The notes under the pieces: generated by a model
What the model was told of the DNA's origin: nothing
Databases searched by the model: none
Seen by the model: only the letters and a program-made list of their open reading frames with translations
Made by a program: the position numbers and the translations under genes
DNA from: Halopseudomonas pachastrellae
GTDB lineage: Bacteria > Pseudomonadota > Gammaproteobacteria > Pseudomonadales > Pseudomonadaceae
Direction: 5' to 3'
NCBI RefSeq assembly: GCF_900114765.1
Contig: NZ_FOUD01000023.1
Coordinates: forward strand, 1 to 58,637
DNA length: 58,637 bases
Shown: positions 18,042 through 27,216 of the stretch, one piece after another
Numbering within the stretch: the stretch's first letter is position 1
Layout of the letters: every line of letters begins with the position of its first letter

Positions 18042-20332
18042 ACTATCAGGTGGCTGTGCGTGCGTTGTGTGAATTCACTGCCAAGCAAGGTGATCTGGAC
18101 TTGCGCTTTACCCCGGCGCCCACAGCCCAGGAAGGTATCGCCGGGCACCAAACGGTGGTGTCACGCCGTGGCGCCGGTTATCTCAGCGAACTGACGCTGG
18201 CGGGCAGCTATCCCGGGCTCATGGTGATTGGCCGCGCCGACGGCTATGACCCGGAGCTAAACCTGCTCGAAGAGATCAAGACCCACCGCGGCGATATCAG
18301 TCGCATCCCCGACAATCACCGGGTGCTGCACTGGGCGCAGGCCAAGGTCTACGGCTGGCTGTTATGCGCCGAGCTGCAGCTGGAAGAAATCGACCTGGCT
18401 GTCGTCTATTTCAACGTGGTTACCCAGAAAGAAACCAGCTTTCGCGAGACCTTTGCCGCGGATGAGCTACGGCAGTTTTTTGCCCGTCAATGTGACCGCT
18501 TTATCGCCTGGGCGCGGCAGGAAACCCACCACCGCGGTGCGCGTGACCAGCAGCTGCAGGAGTTGACCTTTCCTTACCCGAGCTTTCGCAGCGGCCAGCG
18601 CCAATTGGCCAAGGCGGTGTACCGCGCCGCCCGCGACGGCAAGACCTTGATGACCCAGGCCACCACCGGCATCGGCAAAACACTCGGCACCCTCTTTCCG
18701 CAGCTCAAGGCCATGCCCGAGCAGCAGGTAGATCGGCTGTTCTTTCTCACCGCCAAGACGCCGGGGCGGCAATTGGCGCTGGATGCCCTGCAGAGTCTGC
18801 GCAAGCACAGCGAAACGCCGCTGTCATTGCGGGTGCTGGAGCACATCGCCCGCGACAAGGCCTGTGAGCACCCCGACAAGGCGTGTCATGGAGAGTCCTG
18901 CCCGCTGGCCCAAGGCTTCTATGACCGCCTGCCCGCGGCCCGTGCCGAGGCCGTAGCCGAGCAGTGGCTGGACCAGGCGGCGGTACGCCGCATTGCGCTA
19001 AAGCACAGCGTCTGCCCTTATTACCTCAGTCAGGAACTGTGCCGCTGGAGCGATCTGGTGGTGGGCGACTACAACTACTACTTCGACATGAGCGCCCTGC
19101 TCTACGGCCTGACTGTATTCAACGACTGGCGGGTAACCGTGCTGGTGGATGAGGCGCATAACCTGATTGATCGTGCGCGCGGCATGTACACCGCCGAGCT
19201 GGATCAAGGCATATTCAACACCCTGCGCAAGCAGGCACCGGCAACGCTGAAAGCGCCACTCGACCGGGTTGCCCGGCACTGGAACGCGCTGCACCGTGAT
19301 CAGACCGAGGACTATCAGATCTACCCGGCGATAGCGGATCTGTTCATTCTCAGCCTGCAAAAGGCGGTCAGCGCCATCACCGAACACCTGACCGATCAAC
19401 CGGACGGCAATGCCAGCGCGCTCATCCTGTTTTACTTTGATGCCATGCTGTTCTGCCGCCTGGCCGAGGCTTATGGCCCCCATTCGTTGTTCGACATCAC
19501 ACGTCATCCGGGGACTGGGCGCCGTACCTTGTCTACCCTGTGTCTGCGCAATATCGTGCCCGCCCCCTTCTTGCAGCAGCGTTTTACCACTGCACACAGC
19601 ACCACGCTGTTCTCTGCCACGCTAAGCCCGGCCCACTACTACCGCGACCTGCTTGGGCTACCAGAAGACAGTCAGTGGCTGGAGGTGGAGTCGCCCTTCC
19701 ATGCCGATCAGCTGGGCGTGTCGATTGTTCGCAACCTGTCAACGCGCTATCAGCACCGCAGCGCCAGCTTGCAGCCCATCAGCGAGCTGATGGCCGAACA
19801 GTTCGCCCGTGAACCCGGCAACTATCTGGCGTTTTTCAGCAGTTATGCCTATCTGGAGCAGGTGCTGGAGCGTTTTCAGCGCAGCTTCCCGGATATTCCG
19901 GTGTGGTCCCAGTCGCGCAGTATGAATGAGGGTGAGCGCTGCGCCTTTCTTGCCCGCTTCAGTGAGCACGGCCGCGGTGTCGGCTTTGCCGTACTGGGGG
20001 GCGCCTTTGGCGAAGGGATCGACATGCCGGGGCGCCGCCTGATCGGCGCTTTTATCGCCACACTGGGGTTGCCGCAGATCAACCCCGTGAACGAGGAAAT
20101 GCGTGAACGGCTAGAGGTGATGTTCAGTGACAGCGCAGGCAGCGGCTATGAGTACGCCTACCTGTATCCGGGGCTGCAAAAGGTGGTGCAGGCCGCTGGG
20201 CGCGTGATACGCACAACAGACGATCAAGGCGTGGTTTACCTGCTGGATGACCGCTTTGGCCAGCGCACGGTGCGCGACCTGCTACCCCGCTGGTGGGAAA
20301 TCAGCTCTTGCGTATATAGCCCCGCAAACTGA
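18038..20332 (+). CDS. XPD/DinG-family iron-sulfur helicase with N-terminal Cas4/RecB-like nuclease domain
   Basis: A 764-residue protein. Residues 1-165 look like a PD-(D/E)xK nuclease: D68 in GRADGYD, E79/K81 in LLEEIKTH, and Q101-x3-Y105 (QAKVY), the motif of RecB and Cas4 nucleases. A superfamily 2 helicase follows: Walker A at 208-215 (TTGIGKT), DEAH at 371-374, and the final motif QAAGRVIRT. Cysteines 276, 283, 288, 326 and 335 sit where XPD/DinG bind a 4Fe-4S cluster. The GTG at 18038 is chosen because GGGAGG lies 8 bp upstream. Overlap with FAN1 suggests joint processing of crosslinked or flapped DNA. Confidence 0.9.
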   Translation: MNYQVAVRALCEFTAKQGDLDLRFTPAPTAQEGIAGHQTVVSRRGAGYLSELTLAGSYPGLMVIGRADGYDPELNLLEEIKTHRGDISRIPDNHRVLHWAQAKVYGWLLCAELQLEEIDLAVVYFNVVTQKETSFRETFAADELRQFFARQCDRFIAWARQETHHRGARDQQLQELTFPYPSFRSGQRQLAKAVYRAARDGKTLMTQATTGIGKTLGTLFPQLKAMPEQQVDRLFFLTAKTPGRQLALDALQSLRKHSETPLSLRVLEHIARDKACEHPDKACHGESCPLAQGFYDRLPAARAEAVAEQWLDQAAVRRIALKHSVCPYYLSQELCRWSDLVVGDYNYYFDMSALLYGLTVFNDWRVTVLVDEAHNLIDRARGMYTAELDQGIFNTLRKQAPATLKAPLDRVARHWNALHRDQTEDYQIYPAIADLFILSLQKAVSAITEHLTDQPDGNASALILFYFDAMLFCRLAEAYGPHSLFDITRHPGTGRRTLSTLCLRNIVPAPFLQQRFTTAHSTTLFSATLSPAHYYRDLLGLPEDSQWLEVESPFHADQLGVSIVRNLSTRYQHRSASLQPISELMAEQFAREPGNYLAFFSSYAYLEQVLERFQRSFPDIPVWSQSRSMNEGERCAFLARFSEHGRGVGFAVLGGAFGEGIDMPGRRLIGAFIATLGLPQINPVNEEMRERLEVMFSDSAGSGYEYAYLYPGLQKVVQAAGRVIRTTDDQGVVYLLDDRFGQRTVRDLLPRWWEISSCVYSPAN

Positions 20333-20455
20333 AACACCGGAGTCGTCGCCAACAGGCAAAGCCGCGCGGCAAACAGACTGACGTGGAGCTCAAACAAATA
20401 GCCTACCTGTCCGATACGCTGGTGTTGAACAAAACAACAACCCAGAGATTGGCCC

Positions 20456-21988
20456 ATGACGCTGCAAAAGAAGCTTGTTGCCACCCTGGCGGCGCTGCTG
20501 CTCGGTTTTATCGTGATAGGTGTGGTGGTCAGCTCCCTTAACCAGAACCGGCTGAGTCATCAGCGCGCCGAGACCGAGTCTGGCTATTTGCGCAACGAGG
20601 TAACCCGATTGCTTAAGGTGACCGACGCGATCATGGGTTAGCGTGTCAAAAGCAGCATGGCGCTGCTGATGGAACCCGGCATGGCGCTTGGTGAGCCGAG
20701 GCTGGGCCCGACCGTTGCCGCCGGCAACGAGCGCGCACCGCAGCTATTGCTCGGTGAGACAGCGCAAGCCAACGACTTTGCCCTGGTAGATGGGCTGACC
20801 GAAGTCATGGGTGGTACGGCCACCCTGTTCTCCCGTCAGGGCGACGACTATGTGCGTATATCGACCAATGTGATGCGTGACGGGCAGCGCGCCATCGGCA
20901 CCAAGCTGGACCCGGCGGGCAACGCGATCAAGGCAATACGGGCCGGACAGGCCTTCGATGGTCAGGTGGATATCCTCGGACAGCCTTATCTGACCGGTTA
21001 CGAGCCCATCAAGGACCGCAGCGGACAAACCCGCGGCATCTGGTACGTGGGTTATTCGGCCAACCTTGAGGTGCTGGCTGAGGCCATTGCTGGCGCATGT
21101 ATCCTGCAGTATGGCTTTGTCGCGCTGCGCGACCCGACCGGCAAGATTCCCATGCACTCTGCGCACGTGAGCGGCGATGAGGTAATGGCTGCGCTGAATG
21201 ACAGCGGCGATTGGCATGTTGAAACCACCTCCTTTGCACCCTGGGGCTACGATATTTTGCTCGGCTACTCAAAGGCTGAGGTCAATGGACTGATTTTGAG
21301 CAACTCGCTGTCGGTTGCCGCTCTCATTACCTTGGCGGGCATTATCCTGGCCATTGCCATCAGCTTGCTGATGAAAGCCATTGTCGGCCGTCCGCTGCAG
21401 GCAACGCTGCGCGCGGTGGAAGATATCGCTGATGGTGAAGGTGATCTCACCGTACGCTTTAACGCTAGCGGCCGGGATGAGTTCGCGATTCTGGCCCGCG
21501 CCTTCGACCGCCTGCTTGAACGCATTCAGCACACTATCCGCGAAGCTGTCGACTCCTCCGGCAGGCTGCTTGGCCAGGCTGCGCAGCTGGCGCGTATTGC
21601 CGAGCAGTCGGCCAGCTCGGTCAGCGTGCAGAACCGGGAAACCGAAATGATGGTCACCGCCATGCACGAGATAAGCCTGACCGCCCAGAGCGTGGCGCAA
21701 AGCGCGGCCGCTGGCGAGTCCTCGGCAAGTCAGGGCAGCTGTGAGGCAGAGGATGGCCGGGGCACCATGAACCGGACTGTCAGCAGTATCCAGCAGCAGG
21801 CAGGCGAGATTGCCAGTGCCGCTTAGGAGCAGAGCCAGGTCTCAGAGGAGATCAACCGCAACGTGGTGCGCATCAGCGATGAGGCACGCAAGAACGGCGA
21901 GCAGGTCGAGCAGACCCGCATCGCCAGCCAGGACTTGACCCAGCTGGCTGAGGAGCTGCGTACCCTGCTCGCCTATTACAAGGTCTGA
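20456..21988 (+). pseudogene. Methyl-accepting chemotaxis protein, inactivated
   Basis: One frame of 510 codons encodes a chemoreceptor: first membrane helix (LVATLAALLLGFIVIGVVV), a Cache 3-Cache 2 type sensor region, a second membrane helix near 21290-21375, a HAMP segment (GEGDLTVRFNASGRDEF) and the end of the signalling helix (QVSEEINRNVVRIS). TAG codons interrupt it at 20639-20641 and 21824-21826; at the second one the family has Glu in AAEEQS. The highly conserved signalling tip that binds CheA/CheW is missing, a deletion of about 120 codons before the second stop. No functional receptor can result. Confidence 0.9.
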
Positions 21989-22123
21989 TTTACCGCACGG
22001 CGCCTGTTCACCTCATTACAGGCGTCAGGCCTCCGGTTGGCTGGCGGCGGTCGCAATCAATGCTTCCAAAGCGGCGGGCTTTTCTGCTCCAATCAGGCTT
22101 TTCCATGGCAGGAGCCCGAGCCC

Positions 22124-23209
22124 ATGCAGGCCAAACTCGAACAACGTTCTTTTCTGTTGTTGCTGATTGTCGTCACCTTGCTGTTTCTCTATTTGCTCAA
22201 ACCTTTCTTTGGCGCGGTGTTCTGGGCCTGCGTAATCGGCCTGTTGTTCCACCCTCTGCATCAGCGCCTGGTCAAACGCTGGAACGGCCATGAGAACATC
22301 GCGGCGCTGGCCACCCTGACGGTCTGCATGGCGCTGTGTATCCTGCCGGCGGTATTCGTCATCACCTCCTTCGTTCAGGAAGGCCATGCGCTCTACGAGC
22401 GGGTGCAAAGCGGCCAGCTTGACCCTGCCGCAATCATGGACAAGCTGCGGCATAGCTTTCCGATCGTCGAGAACGTCTTAAGTCGCCTGAACATCGACCT
22501 CGAAAGCATCAAGAGCATGGCAACCGATGCTGCCGTCACCTCCAGCCGATTCCTTGCGCAGAACGCGGTGGAGCTTGGCCAGGGCACATTGAGTTTCTTC
22601 GCCAGCCTGGCGCTGATGGTCTATCTGGCCTTCTTTCTGCTGCGTGACGGCCCCCAGCTGGTAGAGCTGCTGGTGCGCGCCCTGCCGCTGGGGGACGAGC
22701 GCGAGTACCAGCTGTTTGGCAAGTTTGCTGAAGTTACCCGCGCGACGGTGAAGGGCAACCTGGTTGTGGCTGCGGTACAGGGTGGTCTGGGCGGCCTCAT
22801 TTTCTGGGCTCTGGGCATTCCCGGCGCTTTGCTGTGGGGTGTGGTGATGATGCTGTTGTCGCTGATTCCGGTGGTCGGCGCCAGCCTGATCTGGGGACCG
22901 GTCGCGATCTACCTGCTGGCTATTGGGCACTGGACCCAGGGCATCATCCTGATTGCCTTTGGCGCCCTAGTTATCGGGCTGGTAGACAATATCCTGCGCC
23001 CGTTGCTGGTTGGCCGCGACACCAAACTGCCGGATTATCTGGTGCTGCTCTCGACACTCGGCGGTTTTGCTTTGTTTGGCATCAACGGCTTTGTCATCGG
23101 ACCGCTGATTGCGGCGCTGTTTATCGCCTTCTGGCAGATCTTTGCCGACGAGTTCAACCCCACCCACCAGCCGGTGGACTCTCAGAGCCCGGTGGAGCAA
23201 GGCGACTAA
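22124..23209 (+). CDS. AI-2E (PerM) family membrane transporter
   Basis: A 361-residue inner-membrane protein of the AI-2E/PerM family, with about seven or eight hydrophobic helices, an extended soluble segment in the middle and the conserved GGFALFGINGFVIGPLIAAL near the end. Members have been linked to autoinducer-2 export, Na+/H+ exchange or lipid handling, so the substrate is not settled. The ATG at 22124 has AGGAG about 10 bp upstream; an earlier in-frame start would add a polar, unconserved leader. It stands alone between two pseudogenes. Confidence 0.9.
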   Translation: MQAKLEQRSFLLLLIVVTLLFLYLLKPFFGAVFWACVIGLLFHPLHQRLVKRWNGHENIAALATLTVCMALCILPAVFVITSFVQEGHALYERVQSGQLDPAAIMDKLRHSFPIVENVLSRLNIDLESIKSMATDAAVTSSRFLAQNAVELGQGTLSFFASLALMVYLAFFLLRDGPQLVELLVRALPLGDEREYQLFGKFAEVTRATVKGNLVVAAVQGGLGGLIFWALGIPGALLWGVVMMLLSLIPVVGASLIWGPVAIYLLAIGHWTQGIILIAFGALVIGLVDNILRPLLVGRDTKLPDYLVLLSTLGGFALFGINGFVIGPLIAALFIAFWQIFADEFNPTHQPVDSQSPVEQGD

Positions 23210-23230
23210 TCTGCTGCGCTCTCAGGTTCG

Positions 23231-23644
23231 TCATCGGGCGACCGGATCAGGCACCCACTTGATTATCCGGTTTCGCCCTTGGGCCTTGGCTTGGTACAGC
23301 GCGTGGTCGGCCAGGTTGAACCAGTGGTCGACGTCGTGCAATCCATCAAACAAGTCGCAGTAGCCGATACTGACGGTGATGCTCAGCTCCGTTCCGTCCT
23401 TCAGGGTAATACGGGTGTTTTCCAGGGCTTTGCGAAAACGCTCAAGCACCTCAAACGCGTTGGTTTCATTGGTCTGGGCTAGCAGCCCGGCAAACTCCTC
23501 GCCGCCGACCCTTGCGTGTACATCTGAACTGCGAACCGCGTCGCTCAGTACCGCGCCGGCCTGCACCAATGCCTGGTCAGCTCTCAGGTGGCCCAGCCTG
23601 TCGTTACACAAGAGGTTATCTGGCGCGCTGGCCGGCACTATCCT
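23231..23644 (-). pseudogene. C-terminal GGDEF (diguanylate cyclase) remnant
   Basis: The frame matches a GGDEF domain from NDRLGHLRADQAL onward, including the active-site VGGEEF, an RxxD inhibitory site five residues before it (RSSD), and the final DHALYQAKAQGRNRI. The first third of the domain, with the metal-binding DLDHFK strand, is gone, so it cannot make c-di-GMP. Upstream, the frame runs without a break into the TAG of the metallo-hydrolase gene, suggesting that a deletion joined the two. Confidence 0.85.
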
Positions 23645-23662
23645 GGCGGCGATATGCCGCAG

Positions 23663-24718
23663 CTAGACGCGTGCGTAATCTCGGGTGCGAGCACGATACC
23701 ACTCGACCCCGTCGGCATCGCGCTCCATCTCTACCCTGCCCTCGGCTATCAAGCAGTTAAGATTGGCACGACTCTCGCCTGTGGCCAGCGACAGTACGAT
23801 GCCGTCGCCCATGCCGATTGGTCGGCCGAACAGGCACTCGAAGACATCGACGCTGCGATGAGACTCGTGCAATTGATCTTGCAGCTTGCCGAGCAATCGC
23901 TGTTGTGTGTCGACCAGATCATTGATGCGCGCATGCAAGCCCACGAAGCACTCGTTATGCGACGGTAACACCAGCACGCTATCGCTGACCTTGTCACGGA
24001 TGCGCAGCATTGAGGTCATCCACTCGCCCAACGGGTTGCCCTCCGGGTCGCGCGCCAGCACGGATACGTTGGATGAAATCAGCGGCAGCACCTGATCGCC
24101 AGAGATAAACAACCCCAGCTCCGCACAGTACAGACAAGCGTGCTCGGAGGTGTGGCCCTGGCCGACAATGACCTCCCAGTGATGCTCACCGATGGCGATG
24201 ACATCGGCGTCGCTGATGCGCCGGAAGCTGTCGGGCAGCGGATGCACCAGGCTGGTTATGCCGCCGTAATTGTTGCGGAAATGCTCCAGCGCAGAGTCGT
24301 TCCACCCTGCCCGGCGATAGAACTCCAGCTCCGAGGCGGGCGCTTCCCTGCCCTGCAGACGCGAGGCGTTACAGGCGTGGTACTCAGTGTCGGGCATCCA
24401 CAGCTCACAGCCAAAACGCTCTGTCAGCCAACCGGCCAGCCCGGCGTGATCAGCATGACGATGGGTACAAATCACGCGTGTAATGGGCAGTCCGCCAAGC
24501 ATGCTGTCAAACAGGTGCTCCCACGTCGCCATAGCCTCTTTGGTCCAGACGCCTGTATCGACGACCGTCCAGCCGTCGCGATCACGTATAGCCCACAGGT
24601 TTACGTGATCCAGGCGAAACGGGAGCGGCATGCGAATCCACAGTACGCCGGGCTGAATCTCCAGCGCAGTTCCCAGCGCGGGTGTCGTCAGGGGGTAAAT
24701 CAAGCCTTCAGTTGCCAT
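23663..24718 (-). CDS. Metallo-beta-lactamase-fold hydrolase
   Basis: A 351-residue cytoplasmic metallo-hydrolase. The zinc ligands are in place: H86-x-H88-x-D90-H91 (THRHADHAG), H189 (GQGHTSEH) and D208 (ISGDQV). The opening, with QPGVLWIRMPLPFRLDHVNLW, and a long C-terminal helical part resemble the group of MBL proteins that hydrolyse thioesters or lactones; the exact substrate is unknown. It follows the PhyH-like gene by 46 bp on the same strand, suggesting a two-step catabolic operon. Its stop is TAG and the same frame continues into the GGDEF remnant. Confidence 0.88.
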   Translation of the reverse strand: MATEGLIYPLTTPALGTALEIQPGVLWIRMPLPFRLDHVNLWAIRDRDGWTVVDTGVWTKEAMATWEHLFDSMLGGLPITRVICTHRHADHAGLAGWLTERFGCELWMPDTEYHACNASRLQGREAPASELEFYRRAGWNDSALEHFRNNYGGITSLVHPLPDSFRRISDADVIAIGEHHWEVIVGQGHTSEHACLYCAELGLFISGDQVLPLISSNVSVLARDPEGNPLGEWMTSMLRIRDKVSDSVLVLPSHNECFVGLHARINDLVDTQQRLLGKLQDQLHESHRSVDVFECLFGRPIGMGDGIVLSLATGESRANLNCLIAEGRVEMERDADGVEWYRARTRDYARV

Positions 24719-24764
24719 AATGTGAGTACTTATTTAAATAGATTTTATAACTGGCTGATAAAGT

Positions 24765-25625
24765 TCATGTTTTATCGAGAAGACGCCGCGGGTGCATGCC
24801 GTTGACCATGCCCATGAAGGGTGGATGGATCGAGTAACCGAGCATGCGTTGAATGTGTGCGCTGCACTCCCGGGCGCGCTCCAGCGATACTGATAGGCTG
24901 AAGTTTTCCTGCTGCCGTGCCCAGGGTTCACAGTATTGAGCCGTTACCGCAAGGCGCGGAGCCGCGCTTTGATTCGCGCCGCCGCCGTGCCACAAGGTAC
25001 CTAGGAACAGTACCATCGACCCCTTCGGCATGATCACCGGAATGGATTTGGCGCACTCATCTGGCGTCGGGGCATGTCCGTCCCAGGTGTGGCTACCAGG
25101 AATGACCACAGTGGCGCCGTTGTCGGCAGTGAAGTCATCCATGGCGATAATGGTGGCAGCGCCGTAATGCGGACGTGGACGCGGCACCGGGTAGAAGGCG
25201 TCGTCGTGATGCAGCGGCTGCGAGCGCTCGCCCGGCAAGATATTGATGACCTGCAGCTGCGACAGCAGGTAATTGGGGGCGAGTACGCGGTCCAGCAATC
25301 CAAGCACCAGCGGATGTTCGACTAGCGGGTTACACGCCAGGGTTTTGGAGATGACAGCATAGAGGCGCTGGGTCAGCGTCCCTTCAAAGCCGTTACGCCC
25401 GCAGTGTTCGGGCAGCAGCGCGCGTAACTCGGCGCTGATACGGTCGATCTGCTCCGGCGGCACGATTTGCTCAAGAATAACGTAGCCGTCGCGCAGTAAG
25501 GCGCTGTGCAGGTGCTCTAATTCGGCTGCGTCGACCGCATCCTGACTGCCTGCCGTTGAGGGAAACGTTTTGGCGTAGCCGCTCTTAAGATACTCGCTAT
25601 TACCTGTCAGAACCCGCTGATTCAT
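24765..25625 (-). CDS. Phytanoyl-CoA dioxygenase (PhyH) family protein
   Basis: A 286-residue Fe(II)/2-oxoglutarate-dependent oxygenase of the PhyH family. The iron triad is visible as H139 or H140 with D141 or D142 (LHHDDAFYP) and distal H213 (GTLWHGGGAN); R224 fits the 2-oxoglutarate salt bridge. GATVVIPGSHTWDGH is another family hallmark. Such enzymes hydroxylate small acids, CoA esters or natural products; the substrate cannot be told. It precedes the metallo-hydrolase gene and follows a damaged LysR gene, which may once have controlled the operon. Confidence 0.88.
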   Translation of the reverse strand: MNQRVLTGNSEYLKSGYAKTFPSTAGSQDAVDAAELEHLHSALLRDGYVILEQIVPPEQIDRISAELRALLPEHCGRNGFEGTLTQRLYAVISKTLACNPLVEHPLVLGLLDRVLAPNYLLSQLQVINILPGERSQPLHHDDAFYPVPRPRPHYGAATIIAMDDFTADNGATVVIPGSHTWDGHAPTPDECAKSIPVIMPKGSMVLFLGTLWHGGGANQSAAPRLAVTAQYCEPWARQQENFSLSVSLERARECSAHIQRMLGYSIHPPFMGMVNGMHPRRLLDKT

Positions 25626-25824
25626 GCTCGCCCTCTCTTGTCATTGTGGGCCGAGCTGACGGGCGATAGAGCGCAGCAGCTCGGCGGACGTGAACGATGC
25701 AGTGGCCGCATGCAGTATCCTGCGTGCGGCTGAGTCCCATTGTAGAGCGCCTCTGGAGCCTGAAAACCAGCAGAGCACAGGCGATCCTGCCAAATACTGG
25801 ACTCACCCGCGCACTTTTTGCGGC

Positions 25825-26577
25825 CTATTCAGCCAACAAATGATCAATCAGCGCCTGGGCAAACGGAGACAGCGGCGTCTTGCGGCGGGTGCAGATCTTG
25901 AGGTCACGCTGGGCCCAGCTGTCCTCCACTTCAATGATCGACAGTGGCTGACGCCTGGACAGTTTCACCGCCTCACGTGGTACCAGGCCAATCCCCACAG
26001 CAGCCGCGACCATGCGGCAGACCGCTTCAAAGCTATTCACCTGTACGCGCACATTGAGGTGCGTGCCCAGGCTGGAGGCGGTGTTCATCGTAAAGGTGTG
26101 GATGGCAGAGCCTGCGTGCAGCATGACAAACGGCTCGCTGATCACCTGCGCGAAAGAAAGCGAGTGCTGCTGTGCCAGCGGGTGAGCCGGCGCCGTAATC
26201 AGCACCAGGCGGTCTGCGCGGTATGGCAGCAGGTCGACCTCCTGATAGTCGTCATAACCCGCGACGATACCAATCTCCGCATCCCCACGGGCCACGCCCG
26301 CCAGAATGTCCGAGCTGGTGTGCTCCTCCAGGTTGACGCTCACCTGCGGATGGCGAGCGAGAAACGCTGCCAGATCGTTCGGCAGGTAACTGTGAATCGC
26401 GTGGGTATTGGCCCAAAGTCGCACATGCCCTTGCACGCCCTCGGCAAAGGGGGCGAGGTCCGAGTGCATCTGCTCCAAGCGGGCAAATACTTGCCGGGCA
26501 TGACGCAGGAATATCTCGCCGGCACGGGGCAGCTCTACCCCGCGGGCGCGGCGGTGCAGTAGCGTGGTGCCTAGAGA
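25825..26577 (-). pseudogene. LysR-type regulator lacking its DNA-binding domain
   Basis: From LGTTLLHRRARGVELPRAG onward, the sequence is a normal LysR regulator: end of the winged helix, linker helix (EIFLRHARQVFARLEQM), and the ligand-binding domain to the C terminus (SPFAQALIDHLLAE). The first 50 or so residues with the helix-turn-helix are absent. The open frame extends to 26769 but that part is unrelated and Arg/Pro-rich. The junction near 26574 coincides with a foreign gene end read from the other strand, so a deletion or rearrangement removed the front of the gene. Confidence 0.85.
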
Positions 26578-26663
26578 TCGACGGCCAGCAGTACAAGATT
26601 GAAGCTGTACTGCCGCAGAACATACCCGCGCTGATGACCATGATGGTCTCGCGCCCGGCTTAA
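26574..26663 (+). pseudogene. 3' end of an unidentified gene at the LysR breakpoint
   Basis: Rightward, exactly where LysR homology stops, a frame reads EIDGQQYKIEAVLPQNIP, then ALMTMMVSRPA and TAA. It looks like genuine coding sequence, with a balanced composition and beta-strand pattern, but I cannot name the family. Only 29 codons remain. It marks the other side of the rearrangement that beheaded the LysR gene. Confidence 0.45.
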
Positions 26664-26898
26664 CCCGCAGCCCGTGCGGCCCTTCGGGGAGAGACGGGAC
26701 GGGGATTAGTCGTGAGTGCCCCGTTCCAGCAAAACCGCGACAGCTTGCAGGCAGCCCTCCAGCCGGCACTTTGCTGGAGCCTTGGCAAGCAACCTGGCCC
26801 GCGTTTGGGCACCTAAAGCCCGCCTGGAGTGATTCAGCACGGGGTTTTTCTTTTCTCGTGGGGGAACGATTGGGGGGACTACAACCGCCAAAAACAAC

Positions 26899-26921
26899 AA
26901 AGCCCCGTATAACGGGGCTTT
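26899..26921 (-). terminator. Rho-independent terminator of tRNA-Ser
   Basis: AAGCCCCGTTATACGGGGCTTT read leftward forms an 8-bp GC-rich stem followed by T-rich sequence, 12 bp beyond the tRNA-Ser CCA end. Confidence 0.88.
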
Positions 26922-26933
26922 GAGGTCGAATAG

Positions 26934-27023
26934 TGGCGGAGGGACAGGGATTCGAACCCTGGGAAGGCTTTCACCTTCGCCGGTTTTCAAGACCGGTGCA
27001 TTCAACCGCTCTGCCATCCCTCC
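26934..27023 (-). tRNA. tRNA-Ser (anticodon UGA)
   Basis: A 90-nt class II tRNA starting GGAGGGATG with encoded CCA. The anticodon stem CCGGT/ACCGG holds CTTGAAA, giving TGA; a long variable arm (CGAAGGTGAAAGCCTTCC) follows. It lies near yccA and tusDCBE, its usual place in pseudomonads. Confidence 0.97.
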
Positions 27024-27216
27024 ACGGGCGGCAATAGTACCGGAAATCCCTGTTGAGTCAATGGGGTACGCTGGCTAGTTGTTATTGAAGCGGAAAGTTG
27101 GGCTGCTGCACACGAATGGAAATACTTAGTGCGGCCTGGGCGCTTGATTCGGCAGCATCAACCCGTATTATCAAGCAGTATCTGAAGGATCCCGATTTTT
27201 AATACAGGAGCGGTGC

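Noticed and set aside
14448..23665. Amber (TAG) recoding as the reason for in-frame TAG codons in the cheB, chemoreceptor and hydrolase-GGDEF regions
   Set aside because: uvrC, the DnaQ-like exonuclease, the VOC gene and bpt all end normally in TAG, and the affected genes also have deletions, so ordinary decay is simpler.
26664..26897. A gene between the LysR remnant and the tRNA-Ser terminator
   Set aside because: Only short frames without ribosome-binding sites or recognisable composition; nothing in these 234 bp could be supported.
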